This document shows, piece after piece, positions 53,435-61,686 of a DNA stretch of 64,000 bases. The DNA comes from Synechococcales cyanobacterium C42_A2020_086. GTDB lineage: Bacteria; Cyanobacteriota; Cyanobacteriia; Elainellales; Elainellaceae. The position numbers and the translations under genes were made by a program. The first letter of the stretch is position 1. Each line of letters begins with the position of its first letter. Under the pieces are notes generated by a model, which ran no database searches, was not told the origin of the DNA, and was given only the letters and a program-made list of their open reading frames with translations. The stretch is taken from the NCBI GenBank assembly GCA_015272325.1, contig JACYLU010000021.1, forward strand, positions 62,001 through 126,000, in the 5' to 3' direction.

Positions 53435-54826
53435 ATGAGCACTCGTCGGATTGTTGACCTGCTGAGAACTGGACAGCCGAATCAGACCGTGACGGTCCAA
53501 GGCTGGGTGCGAACCAAACGCGAACAAAAGGAGTTTTGCTTTGTCGAGGTGAACGATGGCTCGTCGATGGTGGGACTGCAAGCCATCCTGACCCCAGACC
53601 TGCCCAACTACGCCGACCTCGTGAAGCGGCTGAATACCGGAGCTTCGGTGGAGATCAGCGGCACCCTCGTAGAGTCGCCTGCGAAAGGGCAGCGGATTGA
53701 GCTGCGGTCCACTGCGGTTACAATCTACGGTGAGGCAGACCCCGAGACCTATCCCTTGCAAAAGAAGCGACACTCCTTCGAGTTTTTGCGCACCATTGCC
53801 CACCTGCGTTCGCGGACCAACACCCTAGGAGCCGTGTTTCGGGTGCGGAATGCTTGTGCTGCCGCGATTCACCAGTTCTTTCAGGAGCGGGGCTTCCTCT
53901 GGGTCCACACGCCGATCATCAGCGCCAACGACTGCGAAGGAGCCGGCGAGCTGTTTACCGTTACCACCCTGGATCTGAAAAACGTGCCCCGCACCGATGA
54001 TCAAGAGATCGATTACAGCCAGGATTTCTTTGGCAGACGCGCCTTTCTCACGGTGAGCGGGCAGCTCGAAGCCGAAATCATGGCCATGGCATTCACAAAC
54101 GTCTACACCTTTGGTCCTACTTTCCGGGCAGAAGACTCGAACACCTCGCGCCACCTTGCCGAGTTCTGGATGATTGAACCAGAGATGGCATTCTGCGACC
54201 TCGAGGGCAACATGGACTTGGCCGAAGCATTTCTGAAGCACATCTTCAAGTCGGTGCTGGAGCAGTGCCCGGAAGACATGGAATTTTTCAACCAGCGCAT
54301 CGATAATTCGGTCCTAGCGACTGCCGAGAACATTATCAACAGCGCCTTTGAGCGCATCACCTATACCGAGGCTATTGCTCTACTAGAAAAAGCCGACCGT
54401 GCCTTTGAGTTTCCCGTGTCTTGGGGGTTAGATCTGCAATCGGAACACGAGCGATACTTGGCAGAAGAACTGTTCAAGAAACCGCTGATTGTCACCGATT
54501 ACCCAGCTGCGATCAAAGCCTTTTACATGCGGATGAACGATGACGGCAAAACGGTGCGAGCCATGGACATCCTGGCACCCAAAATCGGCGAAATTGTGGG
54601 CGGTTCCCAGCGGGAAGAACGCCTCGATGTGCTGCAACGCCGCATTCGAGAGCTGGGCCTGCCTGAGGAAGACCTTTGGTGGTACCTCGATTTGCGCCGC
54701 TTTGGTACGGTGCCCCACGCTGGATTTGGCCTAGGCTTTGAGCGAGTCGTGCAGTTTATGACCGGCATGACAAATATTCGCGATGTGATTCCATTCCCCC
54801 GCTTTCCCTTGAGCGCGGAATTTTAG
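53435..54826 (+). CDS. asnS: Asparaginyl-tRNA synthetase
   Basis: 463 residues from the ATG at 53435, close to the usual 466. The N-terminal OB-fold anticodon-binding domain ([20 protein letters not shown]) is followed by the class IIb catalytic core: motif 2 [20 protein letters not shown] and motif 3 [20 protein letters not shown]. It charges tRNA-Asn directly. Frames extending upstream to 53360 show no homologous sequence. Confidence 0.98.
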   Translation: MSTRRIVDLLRTGQPNQTVTVQGWVRTKREQKEFCFVEVNDGSSMVGLQAILTPDLPNYADLVKRLNTGASVEISGTLVESPAKGQRIELRSTAVTIYGEADPETYPLQKKRHSFEFLRTIAHLRSRTNTLGAVFRVRNACAAAIHQFFQERGFLWVHTPIISANDCEGAGELFTVTTLDLKNVPRTDDQEIDYSQDFFGRRAFLTVSGQLEAEIMAMAFTNVYTFGPTFRAEDSNTSRHLAEFWMIEPEMAFCDLEGNMDLAEAFLKHIFKSVLEQCPEDMEFFNQRIDNSVLATAENIINSAFERITYTEAIALLEKADRAFEFPVSWGLDLQSEHERYLAEELFKKPLIVTDYPAAIKAFYMRMNDDGKTVRAMDILAPKIGEIVGGSQREERLDVLQRRIRELGLPEEDLWWYLDLRRFGTVPHAGFGLGFERVVQFMTGMTNIRDVIPFPRFPLSAEF

Positions 54827-54906
54827 TCGGAATTGTAGCTACTGCGTAGTAGTATTAAAAATACCCGTGCTCGTAGAAAACTAGATAGAGCAGCAGGCTT
54901 GGCTCA

Positions 54907-55782
54907 TTGACCCAGGGACTAGCAACTAGATTGGCAAACGTAATCAGCACTCCTACCGTTGAGTTTGCGCATTTGCCGCCGCCGCTGAAATGGGCGGGAG
55001 GAAAGCGCTGGCTGGTGCCTATCCTGCATGGCATTTGGCAACCCTATAGAGAGCGTCGGCTCGTAGAACCGTTTGTGGGCGGCATGGCGGTGGCGCTAGG
55101 GTTGCAGCCGCAAACAGCCTTGCTCAACGATTTGAATCCGCATTTGATTAATTTCTACACCTGGTTGCAGCAGGGATTGTCGATCGACATTCACCTAGAA
55201 AATAATCCCAACTACTACTATCGCTGCCGCAAGCGGTTCAATCAGCTCATTCTCACGGGACAAGCAAACAGTGAAGAGGCAGCCAAGCTGTTCTACTTTA
55301 TGAATCGCACTGGCTATAACGGGCTGTGCCGCTTCAATAGCAAAAATCAATTTAATGTACCGTTTGGTCGCTACAAAACGATCAATTACACGAATGATTT
55401 CCGACACTATACAACGGTGCTGCAGCACTGGATTTTTTCTGCTGTGGATTTTGTGCAGCTAGATTTGCGCCCGACGGATTTCATCTATGCCGATCCGCCC
55501 TACGATGTGTCGTTCACGCAATATAGCGCCCATGATTTTAAGTGGCAGGATCAGGTGCGGCTGGCAGAATGGCTGGCGAGTCATCCTGGTCCGGTGGTAG
55601 CGTCGAATCAGGCAACCGAGCGCATCGTGGAGCTGTACGGCGATCTCGGGTTTGCCGTTGTGTTGCTAAACGCACCGCGACGAATTTCCTGCACCGGCGA
55701 TCGCAAACCTGCCCGAGAGGTGTTGGCGCTCAAGGGCATTGAGCCGCAGATCGTGGAGAAGTTAATCGACTCCGCCGGTTAG
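54907..55782 (+). CDS. Dam-family DNA adenine methylase
   Basis: 291 residues. The likely start is the TTG at 54907; no in-frame ATG precedes conserved motifs. Class D12 (Dam-like) motifs: LKWAGGKRWLVPILHGIWQP (motif X), RRLVEPFVGGMAVAL (SAM binding), YFMNRTGYNGLCRFN, and the catalytic DFIYADPPYD. It should methylate adenine, with GATC the usual target for this family; the HIP1 octamer GCGATCGC contains GATC. No restriction enzyme partner is adjacent, so it looks like a solitary methylase common in cyanobacteria. Confidence 0.92.
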   Translation: MTQGLATRLANVISTPTVEFAHLPPPLKWAGGKRWLVPILHGIWQPYRERRLVEPFVGGMAVALGLQPQTALLNDLNPHLINFYTWLQQGLSIDIHLENNPNYYYRCRKRFNQLILTGQANSEEAAKLFYFMNRTGYNGLCRFNSKNQFNVPFGRYKTINYTNDFRHYTTVLQHWIFSAVDFVQLDLRPTDFIYADPPYDVSFTQYSAHDFKWQDQVRLAEWLASHPGPVVASNQATERIVELYGDLGFAVVLLNAPRRISCTGDRKPAREVLALKGIEPQIVEKLIDSAG

Positions 55783-55837
55783 CCTGCGACACTCAATCCC
55801 AATGTTCGATTCTAAATGAAGCCTCTACATAGAGCCT

Positions 55838-56236
55838 CTAAATATCAGATCGTAAGTACGTCCGCACTTGAGATAGCAGCTCGTCAAAATCGATGGGCTT
55901 ATGAATCAGTCCGTCGGCTCCTACAGCACTGCTATCCGCGGGGCTGCACTGGTCATAGCCGGTAATCAGCAAAATCGGCAGATCGGATAGCTCCGGGTGT
56001 TGGCGAACATGGCGCGTCACCTCGAAGCCGTTCATTTCAGGCATCATCACGTCTAGCAGCACGAGAGCAGGGGGAGCAGCCGCGATTTTTTTGAGGGCTA
56101 CATGACCATTCTCAGCGATCTCGACCTGGTAGCCTTCGCTTTCCAAAACGGTCTGCAGCAGGAACGAATTATCGGCAATATCATCTACCACAAGAATGTG
56201 GTTTAGAGTAGTTGGATGGGAAACTGGCTTATTCAT
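55838..56236 (-). CDS. Single-domain response regulator
   Basis: 132 residues, only a receiver domain. Acidic pocket VVDDIADN (about 16-20), phospho-Asp in LVLLDVMMPEMNGFEVTRHV (about 60), conserved Thr in LLITGYDQ and Lys in LIHKPIDFDEL. No output domain, so it acts as a phospho-relay or by protein binding, as CheY-like regulators do. No kinase is adjacent. Confidence 0.93.
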   Translation of the reverse strand: MNKPVSHPTTLNHILVVDDIADNSFLLQTVLESEGYQVEIAENGHVALKKIAAAPPALVLLDVMMPEMNGFEVTRHVRQHPELSDLPILLITGYDQCSPADSSAVGADGLIHKPIDFDELLSQVRTYLRSDI

Positions 56237-56729
56237 CGCGGGTATTGATTTAACTCTCCGGTATAGCGTTACAGTTCAATTAGGATTCAGTTAATCTTTG
56301 ATTTTTGAATTTACTTCACTAAAAATGCGCCAAAGATGGCAGTAGCACTGGATCGCAGAGACATTCAGCAATTAGAGGCTACTTAGAATTCAGCTCAATG
56401 ACAGCGTCAAGCCTGAAAGGAATCTGCCCTCAGGCTTCAATCTGGATAGCTAGGACTGCTTAATAACTGCTCAATAACAACTCAGTGGCTGAAAAGGCAG
56501 CCAAATCAGGGGACTCCCAGTGCAGTCCTCAATTAACGGTGTTTAACTCCGTAACTTTCGTAACAATTTGTATAGTTCCATTGTCCTGAACTGGAGCTGG
56601 ATCGAACTCTGGCGTGAGAAGGATCTTGGTTTCCTTCTACCTCTCTTAAGATAGATGTGGGTAAAGGGGATGGGGCAAGAGTAGTGCAGTGGAAAACTTG
56701 CGCTAATCAAGGTGCCCCAATGGCGGTGC
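56237..56729. other. Intergenic region with an 8-bp-stem hairpin
   Basis: AAGCCTGA (56409-56416) can pair with TCAGGCTT (56430-56437) around a 13-nt loop, but no U-run follows on either strand, so it is not a clear terminator. Otherwise nothing is recognised; it should contain the response-regulator promoter. Confidence 0.4.
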
Positions 56730-57392
56730 CTAGGTTCTTGATCCGCTGGCAACTAGTTCGGCAACTTGGCTACGTGCTTGAGCAATCGATTCAGCTAACC
56801 GTTGCCCACCCGTCTCATCGTTCTCTACTGTAATGAAGCTGATATCGGTAATGCCCAAAAAGCCGAAGACGGTTCGCAAGTAGGGATCTTGATAATTCAT
56901 CGATTCGTAACGCTCACCGATACCATATCCAGAGGCACCTCGGGCCGTAATGACAACCATCTTCTTCCCCAAGACCAGCGGCTTATAGGGAGAGTCCGCA
57001 TCCTCTGGAGCAAAGTCAAAGGTGCGTCCAACCCGGACAATTTGATCGATATAGGCTTTGAATCCACTGGGAACGCTGAAATTATACATGGGGATTCCCA
57101 TAACGTAGATATCTGCTGCCAAAAACTCATCCACAAGTTGATCGCTCAACTGGATCGCGGCTCGTAATTGGGGGGTGTGGTGCTCAGGTGGCGTGAATGC
57201 AGCGGCAATCCAGTGCTCATCAATATGTGGAATGGGATTGCGACCGATATCACGATAGGTAATTTGAGTATTCGGATTGTTGCGTTTCCACTGTTCAACA
57301 AACTCTTGAGTCAAGCGGCGAGACTGGGATCGCTCAGAGCGTGGACTAGAGTCAACATGCAATAGATGTAGCATTGTCTTTTTTGGTTTCAA
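56730..57392 (-). CDS. FMN-dependent NADH-azoreductase-like flavoprotein
   Basis: 220 residues; translation may instead start at the Met at 57374. Flavodoxin-like AzoR family features: LLHVDSSPRSERSQSRRLTQ (FMN phosphate loop), VMGIPMYNFSVPSGFKAYID (isoalloxazine region) and VVITARGASGYG. It reduces azo compounds or quinones by two-electron transfer using NAD(P)H, protecting against electrophiles. The AraC regulator at 57554 is divergent across 161 nt and is the obvious regulator candidate. Confidence 0.93.
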   Translation of the reverse strand: MKPKKTMLHLLHVDSSPRSERSQSRRLTQEFVEQWKRNNPNTQITYRDIGRNPIPHIDEHWIAAAFTPPEHHTPQLRAAIQLSDQLVDEFLAADIYVMGIPMYNFSVPSGFKAYIDQIVRVGRTFDFAPEDADSPYKPLVLGKKMVVITARGASGYGIGERYESMNYQDPYLRTVFGFLGITDISFITVENDETGGQRLAESIAQARSQVAELVASGSRT

Positions 57393-57553
57393 TTATCTCG
57401 TTGACGTTTCTAGCTTAGATATATAGAGCGTACTCAGCTACTTCATTCTTGTGACGCTATCAAAATCTTGCGATCGGTTTTGAAATCTCACGGCAAAGGC
57501 TATGCTAAAAGCACTTACAATCAGAAGCAGAATAATTTAGCTGCTACAGGTTC

Positions 57554-58429
57554 ATGATGGAGCTAGCTGCAACTCAACCTCTTGAATGTGCTTATTCACC
57601 TCTGCTGTCTAGCCAGAATCAAGGCTGGGATTTCATTTCGGTTGAGCAATTTCAGAACCCATCGGGGGAAGGGGAAACCTATTACCCCAATGAACATGCT
57701 ATTTGTCTGTCTCTGGCTGCTCGACCCGTTCGCTTTCTGCAGATTAAGGGTGGCAAATCCCATCAGAGCCTGTACGGGAAAGGAGATATCTCGATCACGC
57801 CGGCCGAAATGCCGTTTTTTGCCCGCTGGCAAGGAGACGATCACTACCTGCACATTCGGATTGCTTCCCAGTTTGTACGGCGGGTTGCGGAAGAAGCACT
57901 CGCTCTAGATCCTGACTCATTGGAATTACGTCCCGAGTTTCGCACCCGCGATCCGCAGATTGAGTCGATAGGTCTACTGTTGTTGGCTGAACTGCAGCAG
58001 CCGCAATTGGGCAGCAGGCTCTACGTCGAATCCTTAGCGAATGCATTTGCCGTGCATTTACTGCGGCATTATGCGGTTAGCCCTTTCCGTCCACCTCGTG
58101 CGGCAGGTGAATTGCTTCAGCATCAGCTGCTACAAGTTCTAGACTTTATCCAGGAGCATTTAGAACAAGAGATCAAACTGGCTGATCTTGCTGCGCTCGT
58201 TGGTGTCAGTCCGTTTCATTTCAGCCATTTGTTTAAACAAACAACCGGCTTTTCCCCCTATCAGTATTTGCTGCAGCAGCGCATCGAACGGGCAAAGCAA
58301 TTGCTGAAACAAACCAATTACTCGATTATGGAAATCGCTCTGCTTTGCGGCTTCAACAGCCACAGCCATTTGAGCAAACAATTTCGCCAGCGAATGGGGA
58401 TGTCGCCCAAAGCGTATCGGGACTATTAG
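57554..58429 (+). CDS. AraC-family transcriptional regulator
   Basis: 291 residues (start at 57554 or the next codon). N-terminal effector region of about 185 residues, then the double helix-turn-helix: IKLADLAALVGVSPFHFSHL, RIERAKQLLKQTNYSIMEIA and the closing FRQRMGMSPKAYRDY. Same layout as the gene at 8958, including a conserved YVESLANAFAVHLLRHY segment, so the two are paralogues. It is divergent from the azoreductase gene and probably controls it. Confidence 0.92.
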   Translation: MMELAATQPLECAYSPLLSSQNQGWDFISVEQFQNPSGEGETYYPNEHAICLSLAARPVRFLQIKGGKSHQSLYGKGDISITPAEMPFFARWQGDDHYLHIRIASQFVRRVAEEALALDPDSLELRPEFRTRDPQIESIGLLLLAELQQPQLGSRLYVESLANAFAVHLLRHYAVSPFRPPRAAGELLQHQLLQVLDFIQEHLEQEIKLADLAALVGVSPFHFSHLFKQTTGFSPYQYLLQQRIERAKQLLKQTNYSIMEIALLCGFNSHSHLSKQFRQRMGMSPKAYRDY

Positions 58430-58509
58430 CTTTTCTTGCTTCGCCTAGGGGCAAACAATGGCAGATTGGGTTACAGATCTGGTCATAAATCTGGTCATAA
58501 ACTATAAAC

Positions 58510-59049
58510 ATGATTCCAGACCTAACTATCCGCCCAGAGATTCCTGCTGATTGTGCCCCTATTCGGTCATTGATTACTGCTGCTTTTCTCAAAGCATCCC
58601 ATACAAGCCACACCGAGTCCCTCATTGTCGATGCTCTGCGAAGCTCAGGTAACCTGACGCTTTCGTTGGTAGCCGAGGTCAACGGTCAACTCGTTGGGCA
58701 TGTTGCCATTTCTCCGGTCACTCTCTCGGAGGGAAACCAAGGGTGGTATGGTCTAGGTCCGGTGGCGGTTGCACCCAAGCATCAAGGTCAAGGTATCGGT
58801 ACCCAGCTGATTCAACGGGCATTAGCCGCCCTACGAGAGTTCGGTGCAGCAGGATGTGTTGTGCTGGGTGAACCACAGTACTATCGCCGCTTTGGGTTTC
58901 AGGAGGTGCCCAACTTGCGGTTGCCCGGCGTGCCACCAGCCTATTTTCAAGCCATAGCGTTCGATGCCCAATTGCCCCAAGGCGTGGTCTCCTATCATGA
59001 GTCCTTTCAGGTGCAGCACAAGGCTGGAGAATCTCCACTCCCAGAATGA
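58510..59049 (+). CDS. GNAT-family N-acetyltransferase
   Basis: 179 residues. The acetyl-CoA-binding motif is LGPVAVAPKHQGQGIGTQLI (about 76-95), preceded by LSLVAEVNGQLVGHVAISPV and followed by VVLGEPQYYRRFGFQEV, the pattern of YhbS-like acetyltransferases. Acceptor unknown. It lies 80 nt after the AraC gene on the same strand, with an AT-rich gap containing CTGGTCATAAA twice. Confidence 0.92.
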   Translation: MIPDLTIRPEIPADCAPIRSLITAAFLKASHTSHTESLIVDALRSSGNLTLSLVAEVNGQLVGHVAISPVTLSEGNQGWYGLGPVAVAPKHQGQGIGTQLIQRALAALREFGAAGCVVLGEPQYYRRFGFQEVPNLRLPGVPPAYFQAIAFDAQLPQGVVSYHESFQVQHKAGESPLPE

Positions 59050-59120
59050 TTTTTCAACCTGAAAATGGACTTTTGGCAGGGGGACCGAGTTGTGTGGTGG
59101 ATTGAGTGGGTTGCTCTTAG

Positions 59121-59885
59121 TTAGCTGAGATCGCCAAATCGCTGACGATAGTGAGCAAGCAGTGCTTCTGCGTCCATAGCACGTTGTTCTGCGTTTGTGG
59201 CGCGCTGTTCTGCCGTGATGCGCTGTTGTTGCTCTAGGAGTGCTGCCTCCTCGGGTGTAGGGACCCGTTGCCCCTCTGGGGTAAACAAGCGGAGTTTGCC
59301 GGCGTCTACCCCTAGAAAAAGCTGAAGTTGATGGCTCCAGCGCCATCCTTGCGGATTGGGTTCAATCGGTACATACTGCCCATCGATGAGATGAAATCCG
59401 GCAAACTCCAAAGTGTAGGGATCAAACCAGAAGTAATCTGGCACGCGAAAGGTATCTTGATAGACCTGCTTTTTGAGACCACGATCGATTTTGGCAGTTG
59501 AGTCTGAGAGCAGCTCAATTATTACATTGGGATATTTACCGTCCTCTTCCCACACCACCCAACTCTTGCGTGATTTGCGTTCGGTATTAAGGACAACAAA
59601 GAAATCAGGTCCCCTAAAATCTTCCGACTTACGCTGGTTGGGGCTGTAGTAGATAGTGAGATTGCCCGCCGCAAAGTAGTCGTTGCGCTCACGCCAGAGC
59701 CAGTCTAGACAGGAGAGGAGCAGCAAGAGCTGCCGCAAGTGCAGGTCAGTTTCTAAGGGAGGCTCGTCACTGTAGAGGTCGCTGGGAGGGAAAAGAGTTT
59801 CTGATCCATCCTGAGCGGTCTCATCCTCTGCTAACGCAGCAAGAGGTGATTCCGGAGGGGGAGCGTCCTGATTGGCAACAGACAT
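59121..59885 (-). CDS. Uma2-family PD-(D/E)xK protein D
   Basis: 254 residues. The Uma2 core shows FRGPDFFVVLNTERKSRKSW, YPNVIIELLSDSTAK, and YLWF-like YFWFDPYTLEFAGFHLIDGQ. The C-terminus (QRITAEQRATNAEQRAMDAE) is an Ala/Gln/Arg heptad-like coiled coil typical of many cyanobacterial Uma2 proteins. A first Asp/Glu-rich segment (about 8-45) is likely disordered. Nuclease-like fold, function unresolved. Confidence 0.9.
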   Translation of the reverse strand: MSVANQDAPPPESPLAALAEDETAQDGSETLFPPSDLYSDEPPLETDLHLRQLLLLLSCLDWLWRERNDYFAAGNLTIYYSPNQRKSEDFRGPDFFVVLNTERKSRKSWVVWEEDGKYPNVIIELLSDSTAKIDRGLKKQVYQDTFRVPDYFWFDPYTLEFAGFHLIDGQYVPIEPNPQGWRWSHQLQLFLGVDAGKLRLFTPEGQRVPTPEEAALLEQQQRITAEQRATNAEQRAMDAEALLAHYRQRFGDLS

Positions 59886-60069
59886 GGCAAGACGGGCAGA
59901 AACAGTACAACTATTCTACTGAATTTTGCAGGGGGCAATGGTAGCCAAGGGACAAATCGCACTAGTACAGAGAGATTGCTGGTGAACGTTGCACCGCGGC
60001 GGTTATTGAGGTCATCTTGTGCTCTACCAATCAATAAACCGAATCAATACTCTGTAAAACTGCAGAAAA

Positions 60070-60591
60070 TCAGCTCGGCTGGGCAACAGGCTGCTGAAGT
60101 GTGTAAAACACTAGTTCCTGTCCTGCGTTCGTCACCTGTTTCTGAAAGGTCATGCCGAGGCGTTGCATAACGGCTATTGAGGCGGTGTTGGCTGCATTGG
60201 CGCTGGCGGAGATAGTATCAAAGCCATAGCTTTGGAAACCGTAGGTTAGCATGGTGCGGGCCATTTCGGTGGCTAGTCCATGTTTCCAATAGCGGCTTGC
60301 CAGTCCATAAATGAGTTGCACTTCGGGTGGGTCGAAAAAGGGCCAATAGCCAGTGAAGCCAACGGGCGTCTTGTGAGGCTTTAGCCGGGCTATCCAGATG
60401 CCGTAGCGATGCTCTTGAAATGCAGCGACACTTTGGTCCAGCATTTTCTGAATCTGCTCTAGAGGGAGGATCTGGTCATCACAGAGGTACTTTCGCACCG
60501 CAGGCTCTGCCCAGATTGTGTAAAGTGCCTGAGCATCCAATTCAGTAGCCGGAGTTAACCAGAGTCGAGGGGTTTCAATCAGGGGAGTCAT
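60070..60591 (-). CDS. GNAT-family N-acetyltransferase (RimJ/RimL-like)
   Basis: 173 residues. N-terminus IETPRLWLTPATELDAQALY is typical of RimJ/RimL-type acetyltransferases; the cofactor region is LIYGLASRYWKHGLATEMAR, followed by the SANAANTASIAVMQRLGMTF motif of the family. It probably acetylates a protein N-terminus or small amine; the substrate is unknown. It is monocistronic. Confidence 0.93.
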   Translation of the reverse strand: MTPLIETPRLWLTPATELDAQALYTIWAEPAVRKYLCDDQILPLEQIQKMLDQSVAAFQEHRYGIWIARLKPHKTPVGFTGYWPFFDPPEVQLIYGLASRYWKHGLATEMARTMLTYGFQSYGFDTISASANAANTASIAVMQRLGMTFQKQVTNAGQELVFYTLQQPVAQPS

Positions 60592-60859
60592 GAATACTGT
60601 ATCTAGCTGCTTGCTCGGTGGGGTAGTGCTAAGAGAAAACTCCGCGGAGCGCGGGCTTCACTCCACGGAGAAGATTGGAGCGCGGCAGGGGGGCTTCAGC
60701 CGCTAGAGTGTGCTTAGATCTCGGAACTTGAAGGACAACTGATGACACAACGCAACATGCTTGAGTTATCAGTCTGCAATCAGTCTAGACAATCCAGGAG
60801 GAGATGTCTGTGGGAAAAAGTAAGAAAAGGTCAGATCTCTTGTCCATTGATTGCGAAGG

Positions 60860-61681
60860 CTAATGATCCGTAGACTCGTTGCCCCCAGGAGACGACACAA
60901 CGCCGTCGATGCAGTCCTCCTCAGCATTCCAGTAAGCAGATATCAACCCTGCCTGCTCCGATCCATCGCGCCGAATCAAGCGAGTGCTGTAGCGGTGGAT
61001 TTCGCCGTCCGTTAGCAGCAGAGTCAGCAGTTGCTCACGACTCTGAAACTGTAGCCAAGACCATGCTGCTGCTGCCATCAACTCTGAAGTAGAGTCATAG
61101 TCCAGCAGGGTCAGCAACTGAGCGTTCACCTCTAGCAATCTGCCCTCGCGATTGACGCGGAAGCTGCCAACCAACGTGTTGTGGAAGAAATGGCGCCAGC
61201 GCGTCTCGCTCTGCTGCAAGCGGGCGGTGAGTTGTTCTGCGTGCTGTTGGGCGTGGGTTAGGCGGTGCTGCTGTTCCTGAAGCTGCTGTTGCAGGTGGCG
61301 GATGGTTAAGGCATTCTCTACGCGAGCAAACACCTCTTCCTCGCTAAAGGGCTTAGTAATGTAGTCAATACCGCCGACGGCAAACGCCTTGACCTTATCT
61401 AAGACTTCATCGAGGGCGCTGATAAAAATAACCGGAATATCTCGCGTGGTCGCCATCGCTTTCAAGTGCTGACAGACTTCGTAGCCGCTCATGTTCGGCA
61501 TGCGAATATCCAGCAGGATCAAGTCCGGAGGATTTGCCTGTGCCGTTTTCAATGCCATCTGCCCATCGATGACCCGCCGCACTTCGTAGCCTTGCTCGGT
61601 CAGCATTGCCGAGAGCAGCCGCAGGTTGTTGGGGGTGTCGTCTACCAGCAGAATATTACCTCTGGGGAAAGCAGCCGTCAT
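60860..61681 (-). CDS. Response regulator with C-terminal PAS-like domain
   Basis: 273 residues. Receiver domain 8-125 (ILLVDDTPNN, phospho-Asp in LILLDIRMPNMSGYEVCQHL, Lys in YITKPFSEEEVF), then a coiled coil rich in Gln/His (about 128-165) and a PAS-like domain (about 165-265, WRHFFHNTLVGSFRVNREGR). There is no kinase or DNA-binding domain, so it probably relays to another protein. It follows the hybrid kinase gene after 5 nt, so both are one operon. Confidence 0.92.
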   Translation of the reverse strand: MTAAFPRGNILLVDDTPNNLRLLSAMLTEQGYEVRRVIDGQMALKTAQANPPDLILLDIRMPNMSGYEVCQHLKAMATTRDIPVIFISALDEVLDKVKAFAVGGIDYITKPFSEEEVFARVENALTIRHLQQQLQEQQHRLTHAQQHAEQLTARLQQSETRWRHFFHNTLVGSFRVNREGRLLEVNAQLLTLLDYDSTSELMAAAAWSWLQFQSREQLLTLLLTDGEIHRYSTRLIRRDGSEQAGLISAYWNAEEDCIDGVVSSPGGNESTDH

Positions 61682-61686
61682 AGGAT

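Noticed and set aside
56409-56437. Hairpin as terminator of the azoreductase gene
   Set aside because: The stem is fair, but there is no U-run and it lies about 300 nt past the stop codon.
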